From the NCBI RefSeq assembly GCF_002257645.1, contig NZ_NQMO01000001.1, positions 1,412,065 to 1,476,064 on the forward strand: 64,000 nucleotides of DNA. The letters run 5' to 3'. This stretch comes from Paenibacillus sp. XY044. Lineage in GTDB: Bacteria > Bacillota > Bacilli > Paenibacillales > Paenibacillaceae. The position numbers were made by a program, and so were the translations under genes. Under the pieces are notes generated by a model, which worked only from the letters and a program-made list of their open reading frames with translations, ran no database searches and was not told the origin of the DNA. Numbering within the stretch: the stretch's first letter is position 1; every line of letters starts with the position of its first letter. Shown piece by piece: positions 26,469-35,599 of this stretch.

Positions 26469-26477
26469 TGCTATAAT
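26469..26477 (+). promoter_or_regulatory. Extended -10 promoter for VOC gene
   Basis: TGC followed by TATAAT (26472-26477), the extended -10 form; no clear -35 at 17 bases. About 110 bases before the VOC gene. Confidence 0.5.
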
Positions 26478-26585
26478 ACGAAGAGATTATGATGCGAGAG
26501 GGGTTCGAAGCATAGGGATTTCTCTTGCAGTCAATCATGAGAACGAACCCTATTCCATTTTCGATCTAAAGGAGAGTAAGCACAA

Positions 26586-26963
26586 ATGATCAATAAGCTC
26601 GGTCAAGTGATGCTGTATGTGAACAATCAAGATCAGGCAGTGCAATTTTGGACGGAAAAGTTAAGTTTTCGTGTCATTTCTGAAGAAAACAATGAACACA
26701 TGAGATGGATCGAAGTGGCCCCGGCCAAGGAGGCAGGCTCCAGCATCGTTTTGCACGATAAGGATACCGTCGCGAAAATGTCCGCCGGCGTTAACCTCGG
26801 CACGCCTTCTTTAATGTTTTTCACCGAAGAGTTGGAAGCGTTGTATCGTGATTTAACCGATAAACAGGTCACGGTTGGCGAAATCGTCGAGCTGCCTACG
26901 GGCAGAGTGTTTAACTTTGCGGATGACGAAGGAAATTACTTTGCGGTGATGGAAACAAAATAA
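26586..26963 (+). CDS. VOC (glyoxalase/bleomycin-resistance fold) protein
   Basis: 125 residues, a complete pair of beta-alpha-beta-beta-beta units. It begins MINKLGQVMLYVNNQDQAVQFW, the usual VOC start, and ends FADDEGNYFAVME. Metal-ligand candidates are few, so it may bind small molecules or act as a lyase or dioxygenase; the substrate is unknown. AAAGGAGAG lies before the ATG. Single gene between promoter and terminator. Confidence 0.88.
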   Translation: MINKLGQVMLYVNNQDQAVQFWTEKLSFRVISEENNEHMRWIEVAPAKEAGSSIVLHDKDTVAKMSAGVNLGTPSLMFFTEELEALYRDLTDKQVTVGEIVELPTGRVFNFADDEGNYFAVMETK

Positions 26964-26989
26964 CAGCCGCATGATACGGCCGGATGTAC

Positions 26990-27019
26990 GGGCGATGGAA
27001 GCGATCCATCGCTCTTTTT
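26990..27019 (+). terminator. Terminator after VOC gene
   Basis: GGGCGATGG (26990-26998) pairs with CCATCGCTC (27006-27014) with one mismatch, then TTTTT. Confidence 0.8.
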
Positions 27020-27149
27020 AAATAGTAACGACATGGCTTCTTTGATTGGCTGGGGCAAAAACAAGGAACAAATCAGAAGCTTCCCGTTACAACCGGAAAC
27101 ATTAGAACAACAACCGCTAAAACATTTCATGCCAAGGAGATTGGAAGAC

Positions 27150-27542
27150 ATGATGGAACAACTCAAATCTTGGGCCAGACAATTAAAAAGACAGGTATTC
27201 GTACTCTATTTCGCTTATCGGGACAAACGCTCGCCATGGTATGCAAAGCTATTTTCTATGTGCGTCGTTGCCTACGCATTCAGCCCGATCGATTTAATAC
27301 CGGACTTCATACCCGTCATTGGCTATGCGGATGATTTGATTCTGATTCCTCTGGGCGTGTTGGCTGCGATCAAAATGATGCCAGAAGAGGTCATTGAGGA
27401 CTCCAAAAAGAAAGCGGATATACGCATGAAACAAGGGAAACCGGCAAATTGGGTTGCAGGCGGCATCATTATAATCCTATGGACAGCTGTGATTGCAGCG
27501 GTATTGATTTATCTGTACACCCATTTGATTGAACCTCTGTGA
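27150..27542 (+). CDS. YkvA-like DUF1232 membrane protein
   Basis: 130 residues. The DUF1232 signature is clear: YRDKRSPWYAKLF, then AYAFSPIDLIPDFIPVIGYADD. It continues with a conserved helix (IPLGVLAAIKMMPEEV) and a C-terminal membrane segment (WVAGGIIIILWTAVIAAVLI). The function of the family is unknown. The ATG at 27150 follows AAGGAG by about 12 bases; a second ATG is directly next to it. The frame extends to 27033 without a better site. Confidence 0.85.
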   Translation: MMEQLKSWARQLKRQVFVLYFAYRDKRSPWYAKLFSMCVVAYAFSPIDLIPDFIPVIGYADDLILIPLGVLAAIKMMPEEVIEDSKKKADIRMKQGKPANWVAGGIIIILWTAVIAAVLIYLYTHLIEPL

Positions 27543-27619
27543 TCCATTGAGGGGCCCAAGGGCAGGCTCCGGATTCCTGATAGATCGGCGGTTTGAAGTA
27601 TGGCACAGCCCCAGTGTAT

Positions 27620-28486
27620 TTATGTCGCCCCCAACTTTTCCCGATACTGTGATGGAGTGCAGTTGTATACCTTGCGGAATTGACGGGCGTAATAGTTCTG
27701 ATCCCGAAAACCGCTTTCGAGCGCAACCTGGGAAATGGACAGGCCTGGATGGCGCAGCAGTGTGCACGAATAATCCAGCCGCTTGCGAATGATGTAATCC
27801 ATCGGGGTTGTGTGGTAGTTGCGTGTAAAGACGCGCTGAAACTGACGGGTGGATAGAAAGGCCTTGTCCGCCATCTCTCGCAGGGTGATTGGCTGGAGAA
27901 AATGCTCCTCAATGTATGTGACGGCTTCACCGATCCGCAGCGCCTTGTTATCTTCCGGTCCGCTGCCGATCTGATAATAACGGGAAAGCAGGCTGACCAG
28001 GGCGGTAAAATAAGAGCGAATCATTAGACGGTATCCTTGCGGCCGCAGTTCATATTCGGCCAAGATTGAGTCCAGCAACCGGGTCGCTTCTTGCAGCTGC
28101 GCTTCATTCAAAGTCAGCATGCCCTTAAAGTTCATTTCCTTGCGATAGAAAGGTTCGATGTAGAAGAGCGCCTGAAAGCCCGGCATCAGTCTCAGCTCGG
28201 ATAGCTGCAGCAGCTGCTCGGGCTGGAACATGACATTGATATATTCGATACCGTCGACGTTTTTGTATCCATGGGAAACGCCGCTGTGAATGAAGAATAC
28301 TTGGCCGGCTGTAACGGGGTATTCCCTCCCCTCAATGATATGAACGGCGCTGCCCGCCAAAATAACGACGAGTTCGGAGAAATCGTGGCTATGCACGAAG
28401 AATTCGTGGGTTAACGGACATTTTTGGATGCGGAAAGTAAATCCCGGCTCGAGCCCGATATCCATTGCAAACAGTCTGGTCATCAT
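27620..28486 (-). CDS. AraC family regulator, cupin sensor
   Basis: About 288 residues. The N-terminus is a sugar-binding cupin (HEFFVHSHDFSELVVILAGSA), and the C-terminal 100 residues are a double helix-turn-helix: LREMADKAFLSTRQFQRVFT and ISQVALESGFRDQNYYARQFRK. RhaR/RhaS-type regulators of this form control carbohydrate genes. It is divergent from the SGNH gene and presumably controls the locus to its right. The start is uncertain: ATGs at 28486 and 28483 have no visible ribosome site. The inverted repeat at 28506-28521 is a likely operator. Confidence 0.88.
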   Translation of the reverse strand: MMTRLFAMDIGLEPGFTFRIQKCPLTHEFFVHSHDFSELVVILAGSAVHIIEGREYPVTAGQVFFIHSGVSHGYKNVDGIEYINVMFQPEQLLQLSELRLMPGFQALFYIEPFYRKEMNFKGMLTLNEAQLQEATRLLDSILAEYELRPQGYRLMIRSYFTALVSLLSRYYQIGSGPEDNKALRIGEAVTYIEEHFLQPITLREMADKAFLSTRQFQRVFTRNYHTTPMDYIIRKRLDYSCTLLRHPGLSISQVALESGFRDQNYYARQFRKVYNCTPSQYREKLGAT

Positions 28487-28505
28487 GTCCAAATTATGCT
28501 AAACA

Positions 28506-28521
28506 TTGACGGCATCGTCAA
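28506..28521. promoter_or_regulatory. Perfect inverted repeat between AraC and SGNH genes
   Basis: TTGACG-GCAT-CGTCAA is a perfect palindrome about 20 bases upstream of the AraC start and about 100 before the SGNH gene. It is a good candidate for divergent control. Confidence 0.45.
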
Positions 28522-28619
28522 GGCGAAGATCGGTGTCCCGCGCTACCATTAAGTTTACGGGCCCATGCATCGCATATAGATCATACATAGGCTTAGGGAA
28601 CATCAATGGGGAGGTACAT

Positions 28620-29381
28620 ATGGATATTTGGTGGAATGAAAAGACGAATCAACCCGTGAAACCAGTTATTCTTTTTCTGGGAGACAGCATTACGGCCAGC
28701 GGTCATTATATCCGGTACACCGAAGCTTGGCTGCGGCAGCACCGGCCGACATTGGAGGTAAAGATGCTTCCGTGCGGCGTACCCAGCGAAACTGTGTCGG
28801 GACTCAGCGAGGTGGCACATCCGTTTCCACGCCCGTGCGTACACAACCGGCTCCGGGTCGCGCTTGAGACGGCGTCCCCCGGGATCGTTGCCGCCTGCTA
28901 CGGCATGAACGACGGAATCTACCATCCTTATTCACAGGAGCGTTTTGCCGCCTACCAAGCGGGAATGCATCGTCTAGTCGAACGCAGCCGAGGGGCAGGA
29001 GCAAAGGTGGTGCTGCTGACGCCGCCGCCGTTTGACCCGTTCTCCATGCATGCCGAGCTTCAGCCCGAAGACGCACCGGATTTCAGTTATCTTGCTCCTT
29101 TCGAAGATTATGATCGCGTTCTGGACCAATACGCCGCGTGGCTCCTGTCTGCTGGCGATGTGGCCGACCAAATCATCGACTTTCGCGGTCCGCTGCTGGA
29201 TCATATAAAGCATCAAAGAGCGCTGGATCCAGCCTACATCTCCGGAGACGGCATTCATCCGAACCGTGGCGGCCACTGGGTCATGGCCCGGACGCTCCTC
29301 AAGGAATTGTTCGGCGCTGAACCCGGTAACATTCCCGACGTGGATGCGGTTTGGAGATCGCTGTCAGAAGAAACGGATTGA
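28620..29381 (+). CDS. Cytoplasmic SGNH/GDSL hydrolase
   Basis: 253 residues without signal peptide. Block I FLGDSIT carries nucleophile Ser23; block III CYGMNDG gives the oxyanion Asn; the C-terminal ISGDGIHPN supplies the Asp and His of the triad. This group removes acetyl groups from oligosaccharides. In this locus it would deacetylate imported sugars. GGGGAGG lies just before the ATG at 28620; the frame upstream to 28506 is rejected. First gene of the utilisation operon. Confidence 0.9.
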   Translation: MDIWWNEKTNQPVKPVILFLGDSITASGHYIRYTEAWLRQHRPTLEVKMLPCGVPSETVSGLSEVAHPFPRPCVHNRLRVALETASPGIVAACYGMNDGIYHPYSQERFAAYQAGMHRLVERSRGAGAKVVLLTPPPFDPFSMHAELQPEDAPDFSYLAPFEDYDRVLDQYAAWLLSAGDVADQIIDFRGPLLDHIKHQRALDPAYISGDGIHPNRGGHWVMARTLLKELFGAEPGNIPDVDAVWRSLSEETD

Positions 29382-29407
29382 CACATAAAAATCAACCGGA
29401 TTATAGT
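29378..29407 (+). promoter_or_regulatory. Sigma-A promoter for the AraC sensor gene
   Basis: TTGACA (29378-29383), 18-base spacer, TATAGT (29402-29407). The -35 box overlaps the SGNH stop codon, so the sensor has its own promoter. Confidence 0.6.
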
Positions 29408-29442
29408 TAGGTCACTCCAATATACGCAGGGAGAGAGGAACG

Positions 29443-31752
29443 ATGAACTTGCTGCAAATGCTGCGGACACGGAAATATTTACAGCGGATTTTGCTCTGCT
29501 TTATGCTCGTTGTCGCCACGCTGGCGGTGGCCTCCCTATTTATGAACGCCGTCGCACGCGACAAGGTACTCAGCCTCCAGAACGAAGCCGACCGCAAGCT
29601 GCTGACTCAAATCAACTATAATATCGAAAACATGAACGGCATCGTTAAGGACTTGGCGGTATCCTTGTATAACGACGAAGAGCTGATCGCACTGAAATCC
29701 GGAGCGGATTACAAGCAGAGCATTCTGAAGATCGAACGTCTGAATCAGACGGTTGCGGCGTCTCCATATCTGCACGCAGCCGTCTTTTACAATGGGGCGC
29801 AGCACCGGTTTTTCTCATCGCTCAATCATGATATGGACAACAGGCTGCTGTATCAAAGGCTGGCGGATTATATGTCGTCCCGCAGCGACCTTCCGAAGCT
29901 TCAGCTGATTCCCATGGATCTGGACGGCCGGAATGAGGGGATTGACGTGTTCGCTTTTTTCATTTATGACGGGCCCTCCTTAGGTTCGGTAAATGACAAC
30001 GTCCGGATTTTGACGGTCAAGCCGGGATGGATGCTGGATAACGTGAAAGCGCTTAATCGTGTTGCAGAGCGGGAGAAAGATATGCTGTTCGTGACTGATG
30101 GCGACGGGCGCATGCTGATCTCCAATGACCGGACGCTCCCGGAGGGGCTGAACGTAAAAAACGATTTGCTTCCGCGGATCAATGCATCCGTGAACACGCT
30201 GGACTCCTTTATCTATAAGCACGGTCCGTATAAATACAAAGTTACGTATTTGAGCAAAGGACTGAACAACTGGCAAATCGTCAGCCTTCAGAATTATAAC
30301 GACGTGCTGGGCAGCGTCCGGCAAATGAAGTGGACGGAGATGGTCGTGACGCTGTCCGTCGCGGTACTAGCCGTGCTGCTGTCCATATTCTTTTCTTTGC
30401 GGCTGTATAAGCCGGTCGGTCAGCTGTTGACACTCGTACCGCCGCAGCGGCGCGATGCTCCTCCGGCGAAGGATGAGCTGTCAATCATCGCAGCCAACGT
30501 AACGGAAATGATCGGTAAGTTGAAGGGGCTAGAGCAGGAGAGGGCATCACAGTGGAACATCGCCAAGGTCTATCATCTGCGGAGCCTGATCGGGCTCAGC
30601 GAAGGCGTGAACGAACTGGAGTTTCAGCGGATCCGGGAGCAGTATGGAGTCGATATCACTTATCCATCACGGCTCCGGCTGGCTCTAGTCCAGATTGATG
30701 ACGTGCAAAGCCTTGCCCGCGGCCAGGGATCGCAAGCGGAATCGCTGCTGTATTTCGCCATTTCCAATATTGGGCAAGAGTTGTTTCGCAAGCAGGGATC
30801 CTGCGAGGCCGCGGATATGAAAAGCGGGCATCTCGTCTTTATCGTCGGCGGCGAATCGAAGGATCTTGTTTCGCTCGCCGACCGCTTTCGGGAGCTTCAG
30901 CAGACGATCCTTCAATATTACCGGGTCACCTTCACGGTAACGCTGAGCGACACTTTTGAAGATTACCGCGAAATCACGATGCATTATAATCTGGCTGTTC
31001 GCCACGCCAATTACCGCATGGTTTTCGGCAAGGGTGCGGTTATTGAACCGGAACGGGTTCGAAGCAGTGAGGTAAATGATACGTTCCACATCCCTCAGGA
31101 ATTGGAGCGGCGCCTAACGGAAGGATTAAAGAGCGGCGATCTGGAAGAGACCGAGCAGGCGATCCGGAACTGGAAAGAGCTCATCGGCGGATTCAGCTTC
31201 GAGAATATGTACTCCGCACTGCTGCATCTGGCAGTCACGCTCAGCAACACGCTGGGTGAGATGAACCATCATAATCTGAACCCGGTATCGGTCAATGTTC
31301 AGGCCATCAACCGGCGAATTCTTGAGAAAGAAACCTTGGATGAAATTGAAACCGTGCTGCTCGATGTTGTTCACGAGGTATTCGAACAGCGCCGGAACGG
31401 GCGCGAAGACAAGAACAGACTGCTTGCCGATACCGTAAAGGAAATCATCGACAAACACTTTGCCGACCCGGACCTCAACGTGCAGCGGATCGCTGACATG
31501 CTGAAGATGAGCTCGGTCTATATTGGTCAGGTGTTCAAGGCGCAGGAAGGAACGACGGTTGTCGATCAGATTAATGCCACCCGTCTGACTGAGGCCCGGA
31601 CGTATCTGGAACAGCAGGAGATGACCGTAGCGGAAATTATGGAAAAGGTCGGCTTCGGCAACGAAAGCTATTTTTACCGCTTATTCAAACGACGTTATGG
31701 AACCACACCCAAAGAGTACCGCCTGAAATCGGCCATCAAGAGAAGCATATGA
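29443..31752 (+). CDS. Membrane-bound AraC-type sensor-regulator
   Basis: 769 residues. Helix 1 at about 16-36, an extracellular Cache-like region to about 295, helix 2 at about 300-320, then a cytoplasmic region and an AraC DNA-binding domain in the last 100 residues (LNVQRIADMLKMSSVYIGQVF; MEKVGFGNESYFYRLFKRRYG). This one-component form is common in Paenibacillus next to LplB-type sugar ABC operons, which it activates. An extracellular sugar or solute-binding protein is presumably sensed. GAGAGAGGAACG precedes the ATG. The permease operon follows after a terminator. Confidence 0.92.
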   Translation: MNLLQMLRTRKYLQRILLCFMLVVATLAVASLFMNAVARDKVLSLQNEADRKLLTQINYNIENMNGIVKDLAVSLYNDEELIALKSGADYKQSILKIERLNQTVAASPYLHAAVFYNGAQHRFFSSLNHDMDNRLLYQRLADYMSSRSDLPKLQLIPMDLDGRNEGIDVFAFFIYDGPSLGSVNDNVRILTVKPGWMLDNVKALNRVAEREKDMLFVTDGDGRMLISNDRTLPEGLNVKNDLLPRINASVNTLDSFIYKHGPYKYKVTYLSKGLNNWQIVSLQNYNDVLGSVRQMKWTEMVVTLSVAVLAVLLSIFFSLRLYKPVGQLLTLVPPQRRDAPPAKDELSIIAANVTEMIGKLKGLEQERASQWNIAKVYHLRSLIGLSEGVNELEFQRIREQYGVDITYPSRLRLALVQIDDVQSLARGQGSQAESLLYFAISNIGQELFRKQGSCEAADMKSGHLVFIVGGESKDLVSLADRFRELQQTILQYYRVTFTVTLSDTFEDYREITMHYNLAVRHANYRMVFGKGAVIEPERVRSSEVNDTFHIPQELERRLTEGLKSGDLEETEQAIRNWKELIGGFSFENMYSALLHLAVTLSNTLGEMNHHNLNPVSVNVQAINRRILEKETLDEIETVLLDVVHEVFEQRRNGREDKNRLLADTVKEIIDKHFADPDLNVQRIADMLKMSSVYIGQVFKAQEGTTVVDQINATRLTEARTYLEQQEMTVAEIMEKVGFGNESYFYRLFKRRYGTTPKEYRLKSAIKRSI

Positions 31753-31760
31753 TTATGATG

Positions 31761-31800
31761 AAGACCCGCCCTGGAGACTTCCTCCCAGGCGGGTCTTTTT
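31761..31800 (+). terminator. Terminator after AraC sensor gene
   Basis: AAGACCCGCC (31761-31770) pairs with GGCGGGTCTT (31788-31797), followed by TTTTT. Confidence 0.85.
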
Positions 31801-31818
31801 CATGCCAAGAAGAGACGG

Positions 31819-31886
31819 CAGCCCTGTAAATACAGGAATCCGGCATCTATACAGCCCGCCAGTACAGTGATCCTGCAATTGTACAG
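31819..31886. promoter_or_regulatory. TACAG repeat cluster before ABC operon
   Basis: TACAG occurs at 31831, 31850, 31863 and 31882 (steps 19, 13, 19). The first is part of the inverted repeat CCTGTA-AA-TACAGG at about 31823-31836. A probable operator zone, best candidate for the AraC sensor before it. Confidence 0.45.
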
Positions 31887-31972
31887 TACGCAGCAGTAAG
31901 GGGTTTGCGTTATCGTTAGACGTGCAAAGCCTGACACGAGGCAGAGTGCATAGGAGGAAAGGGGCTTATGAT

Positions 31973-33007
31973 ATGTTGAACAAGGTTTCACCGGCGGGTG
32001 ACGCAGAAAAGAGCCGGATGGCGCCAGCACCGGGGCAATCCGGGCCATTACCTTCACCGGACGTTCCGCCAAAACAGCGCAATAACAAATCGATCATTCG
32101 GAAGGAGCTGCGCCATTTCCGCAATAACCGGGAGCTTTTCCTGCTCTCATTGCCGGGAATATTGTATAAGCTGATATTCGCCTATATTCCGATGGTCGGG
32201 CTCATCATCGCCTTCAAAAACTATCGGTATGATCTGGGCATTTTCGGCAGCAAATGGGTGGGACTGGAAAACTTCCGTTATTTATTTTCTACTGATACCG
32301 CTTGGCGGATTACTCGCAATACGGTGCTGTACAATGCTGCCTATATCGTGGTTACCACCGTGGCGGCACTGCTGTTAGCCATCCTGATGAACGAAATCAA
32401 GCAGAAATGGAGCAGATTTTATCAGACCGCCTTGTTTCTGCCGCATTTCTTGTCCTGGGTACTGGTCGGTTATGTAGCGTATGCCTTCTTGAACCATGCC
32501 GACGGGTTGATCAACCGTACCCTGCAAGCGTTCGGGATGGATCCGGTCAGCTGGTATCAGAATGCGGCGCCGTGGCCTGTCATACTCATTGTGGTTCATT
32601 TATGGAAAGCCGTCGGGTTCAATACGCTGATCTATTTCGCCGGAATTTTGGGGATCAACGGAGAATACTACGAGGCGGCTCGGATCGACGGGGCGACCAA
32701 ATGGCAGATGGCCCGAAAGATCACCATTCCGCTGCTGTCACCGCTGGTCATCATTCTGCTGATTTTGTCCATCGGCAACATGTTCCGCGGCGATTTCGGA
32801 CTGCACTATTTCATTCCGAACAACTCGGGCTTTCTGTACGGGTCCACCGACATTATCGATACCTACGTGTACCGCGCTTTGCGGGAAATCGGGAACGTCA
32901 GCATGTCGGCGGCTACGGGCTTTTACCAGTCGGTTGTTGGCTTCGTACTGGTTCTGCTGGCCAACGGGATCGTGCGCAAAATCAATCCCGACCATTCCTT
33001 ATGGTAA
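31973..33007 (+). CDS. Carbohydrate ABC permease, LplB/YteP type
   Basis: 344 residues. After a long polar N-terminus come six membrane helices. The cytoplasmic loop EAARIDGATKWQMARKITIPLL is the EAA motif that docks the ATPase. The YteP/LplB group imports oligo-galacturonides, rhamnogalacturonan fragments and similar sugars with a shared MsmX-like ATPase, which is absent here. The ATG at 31973 follows AAAGGGG by 8 bases. It lies 15 bases before the second permease gene. Confidence 0.92.
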   Translation: MLNKVSPAGDAEKSRMAPAPGQSGPLPSPDVPPKQRNNKSIIRKELRHFRNNRELFLLSLPGILYKLIFAYIPMVGLIIAFKNYRYDLGIFGSKWVGLENFRYLFSTDTAWRITRNTVLYNAAYIVVTTVAALLLAILMNEIKQKWSRFYQTALFLPHFLSWVLVGYVAYAFLNHADGLINRTLQAFGMDPVSWYQNAAPWPVILIVVHLWKAVGFNTLIYFAGILGINGEYYEAARIDGATKWQMARKITIPLLSPLVIILLILSIGNMFRGDFGLHYFIPNNSGFLYGSTDIIDTYVYRALREIGNVSMSAATGFYQSVVGFVLVLLANGIVRKINPDHSLW

Positions 33008-33022
33008 GGAGGTGACGTAAAG

Positions 33023-33907
33023 GTGACTAAAACATTTGAGCTGTCCAAAGTATTGATCAACCTGTTGTTTATCATCCTGTCCATCTTGGTCGTGCTGCCG
33101 TTTCTGCTCGTCATTGCCGTGTCGCTCACGGACGAAAAAGCATTGTCCCGGGACGGATATCAATTCATCCCGAAATCGTTCAGTCTGGAGTCATACCGCT
33201 ATCTGCTGGATGCCCCGGATGTGATGATCAAGGCATACGGGGTTACGATCACCGTGACGGTGATCGGATCGCTCGTCGGTCTGCTGTTGACCGCGATGAC
33301 CGCTTACGTCATTTCCCGGCCGGATTACCGCTATAACCGGATGACGACCTTTTACGTATTTTTCACGATGCTGTTCAGCGGGGGACTCGTTCCTTCTTAC
33401 ATCCTCATGACCCAGTACCTGCACCTGAAAGACAGCCTGCTGGCACTCATTCTGCCAGTGCTGCTGTCACCGTTCAACATCATGGTCATGAAGGGATTCA
33501 TGTCCAAAATTCCGCTGGAAATCATCGAATCGGCGAAAATGGACGGGGCGAGGGAGTTCCGGATTTTCTTTCGCCTCATTCTTCCATTGTCCACGCCGGC
33601 CTTGGCCACATTAGGCCTGCTGATCTCGTTCTCCTATTGGAACGACTGGTTTAATGCGATGCTCTACATTGACGATCCGGGCAAGGTACCGCTGCAGCTG
33701 CTGCTGGTCCGGACGCTGAACAGCATTGAATTCATCACGACGAATACCGAGTTTGCGTCGCAGCTGGGCATCGACCTGGCGAGCTTTCCGAACAATTCCG
33801 CCCGGATGGCGATCGCGGTGCTGGCCGGAGGGCCGATGCTGGTCATCTTCCCGTTCTTCCAGCGGTTTTTCGTGAAAGGGCTTACGGTTGGCTCCCTCAA
33901 GGGTTAA
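33023..33907 (+). CDS. Carbohydrate ABC permease, YtcP type
   Basis: 294 residues, six helices, EAA loop EIIESAKMDGAREFRIFFRLILPL. It is the partner permease of the one before it. GTG start at 33023 behind AAGGAGGTGA. The solute-binding lipoprotein gene follows 38 bases on. Typical member of the CUT1 family. Confidence 0.92.
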   Translation: MTKTFELSKVLINLLFIILSILVVLPFLLVIAVSLTDEKALSRDGYQFIPKSFSLESYRYLLDAPDVMIKAYGVTITVTVIGSLVGLLLTAMTAYVISRPDYRYNRMTTFYVFFTMLFSGGLVPSYILMTQYLHLKDSLLALILPVLLSPFNIMVMKGFMSKIPLEIIESAKMDGAREFRIFFRLILPLSTPALATLGLLISFSYWNDWFNAMLYIDDPGKVPLQLLLVRTLNSIEFITTNTEFASQLGIDLASFPNNSARMAIAVLAGGPMLVIFPFFQRFFVKGLTVGSLKG

Positions 33908-33945
33908 CATACAAACAACGATTATAAAAACAGGAGGTCACACAC

Positions 33946-35454
33946 ATGAAGAAAAAGTGGTTTGGCGTGCTGGCGTTTATTCTGCTGGCAGCGACCGTCC
34001 TTGCCGGATGCGGCGGCGGAAAAAGCGCGGACGGCGGCGGAGAGTCGGCCGGAACGACCGATGCGAAAAACGAAAGCGGTCTCAAGCCCGTCGAGTTGAC
34101 CTGGTATTATCCGCTGTCTCAGCTTCAGCCCGATCAGCAGAAGGTACAGGACGAAGTCAACAAAATCGTCAAAGAAAAAATCAACGCCACCGTCAAGCTG
34201 ATGCCGGTCTCGATTGGCGATTATGTGCAGAAAATGAACACCGTGCTTGCGGCGGGCGAGAAGTTCGACATACTCTGGACCGGCTACATGCTGAAGCCGG
34301 AGGAGCTGGTTCGTAAAGGGGCCATACAGCCGCTCGACGATCTGCTGAACCAATACGCGCCGGAACTGAAATCCGATGTGCCGCAGGTAATGTGGGACGG
34401 TCTTTCCGTCGACGGGAAGATTTACGGCATCCCCAACCAGCAAATCAACGGTTCCCGCTACGGATTTATCGTGCTGAAGGAGCTTGCCGACAAGTACAAA
34501 CTTGACACCTCGAAGATTAAAAAGATCGAGGATATTGAACCGTTCCTGAAGCAGATCAAGGATAACGAACCGGATATGATCCCGTTCGGCGTGTTCGGCA
34601 CCGATTTCATCAACCCGCAGGTGCACGACGACAAATACTGGATCGTGCCGGGACTCGATGACCACTTCTACATCAAAACGGATGACCCGACGTATACGCT
34701 CTACCGTTATCCTGAAGAAGAGCTGAACAATTTCCGCCTGGCCAGCAAATGGTACAAGGAAGGCTATATTTACAAGGACGCGGCTACCGTCAAATCGGGC
34801 GACTTCAAAGGCAAGATCGCGGTGGATTACCACATCGTCCTGAAACCGGGCGTCGAAGCCGAAATCAAAGCAAGGAACGGCGGTCACGACGTGGTTATCA
34901 TCCCAATCAGTAACTGGTTCTCCAACGGCTACTCGGCCACCACCAACCAATCGATCAGCCGCACTTCGCCGAACCCGGACCGGGCGATGATGCTGCTAAA
35001 TCTCGTGAACACCGACAAGGAATTGTACAATCTGCTCTGCAACGGCCTGGAAGGCGTTCATTACGAGAAGCAGACCGGCGAATACATTAGCGCCCTCCCG
35101 GATTCCCGCTATAAGCCGAATATGGACTGGGTGTTCGGCAGCGTATTCAATTCCTACCTGAAAGAAGGCCAGCCGGAGAACGTCTGGGAAGAAACGAAGA
35201 AGATCAACGTAACGGCCGAAATCAATCCGGTCGGCGCCTTCAAATTTAATTCGGAGCCGGTCAGCACCGAAATCGCCAACCTGAACGCCGTTTGGGGCGA
35301 ATACAAGCGTGGCCTCGTGACCGGGACGCTAGATTTTGACGAAACTTGGCCCGTGCTCTACGGCAAGCTGAAAGAAGCGGGCGAAGATAAGTACGTGGAG
35401 GAGGTGAAGAAACAGTTCGAACAATTCCTGAAAGACAAGGGGTTGAAAAAGTAA
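33946..35454 (+). CDS. Sugar ABC solute-binding lipoprotein (LplA/YtcQ type)
   Basis: 502 residues. Lipobox LAATVLAGC puts the lipidated Cys at residue 21, followed by a Gly/Ser/Asp-rich linker. The large bilobed fold binds oligosaccharides and passes them to the permeases upstream; length is typical for the LplA-like group. ACAGGAGGTC precedes the ATG. Third gene of the transporter operon; no terminator before the beta-helix gene 145 bases downstream. ATP-binding subunit is not encoded in the window. Confidence 0.92.
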   Translation: MKKKWFGVLAFILLAATVLAGCGGGKSADGGGESAGTTDAKNESGLKPVELTWYYPLSQLQPDQQKVQDEVNKIVKEKINATVKLMPVSIGDYVQKMNTVLAAGEKFDILWTGYMLKPEELVRKGAIQPLDDLLNQYAPELKSDVPQVMWDGLSVDGKIYGIPNQQINGSRYGFIVLKELADKYKLDTSKIKKIEDIEPFLKQIKDNEPDMIPFGVFGTDFINPQVHDDKYWIVPGLDDHFYIKTDDPTYTLYRYPEEELNNFRLASKWYKEGYIYKDAATVKSGDFKGKIAVDYHIVLKPGVEAEIKARNGGHDVVIIPISNWFSNGYSATTNQSISRTSPNPDRAMMLLNLVNTDKELYNLLCNGLEGVHYEKQTGEYISALPDSRYKPNMDWVFGSVFNSYLKEGQPENVWEETKKINVTAEINPVGAFKFNSEPVSTEIANLNAVWGEYKRGLVTGTLDFDETWPVLYGKLKEAGEDKYVEEVKKQFEQFLKDKGLKK

Positions 35455-35599
35455 GAAGTACAGGAAGTACATTGGAAAGTATAGAAGCACAAGCGGCGCA
35501 CGGATAACGGGGAGAAACCTGCTGTCATGGACGGCTTCATTGGAAGCATACGACGGGACCGAGGCCGTCCCTATTCCATGCTGAAAGGAAAGAGAAGCC

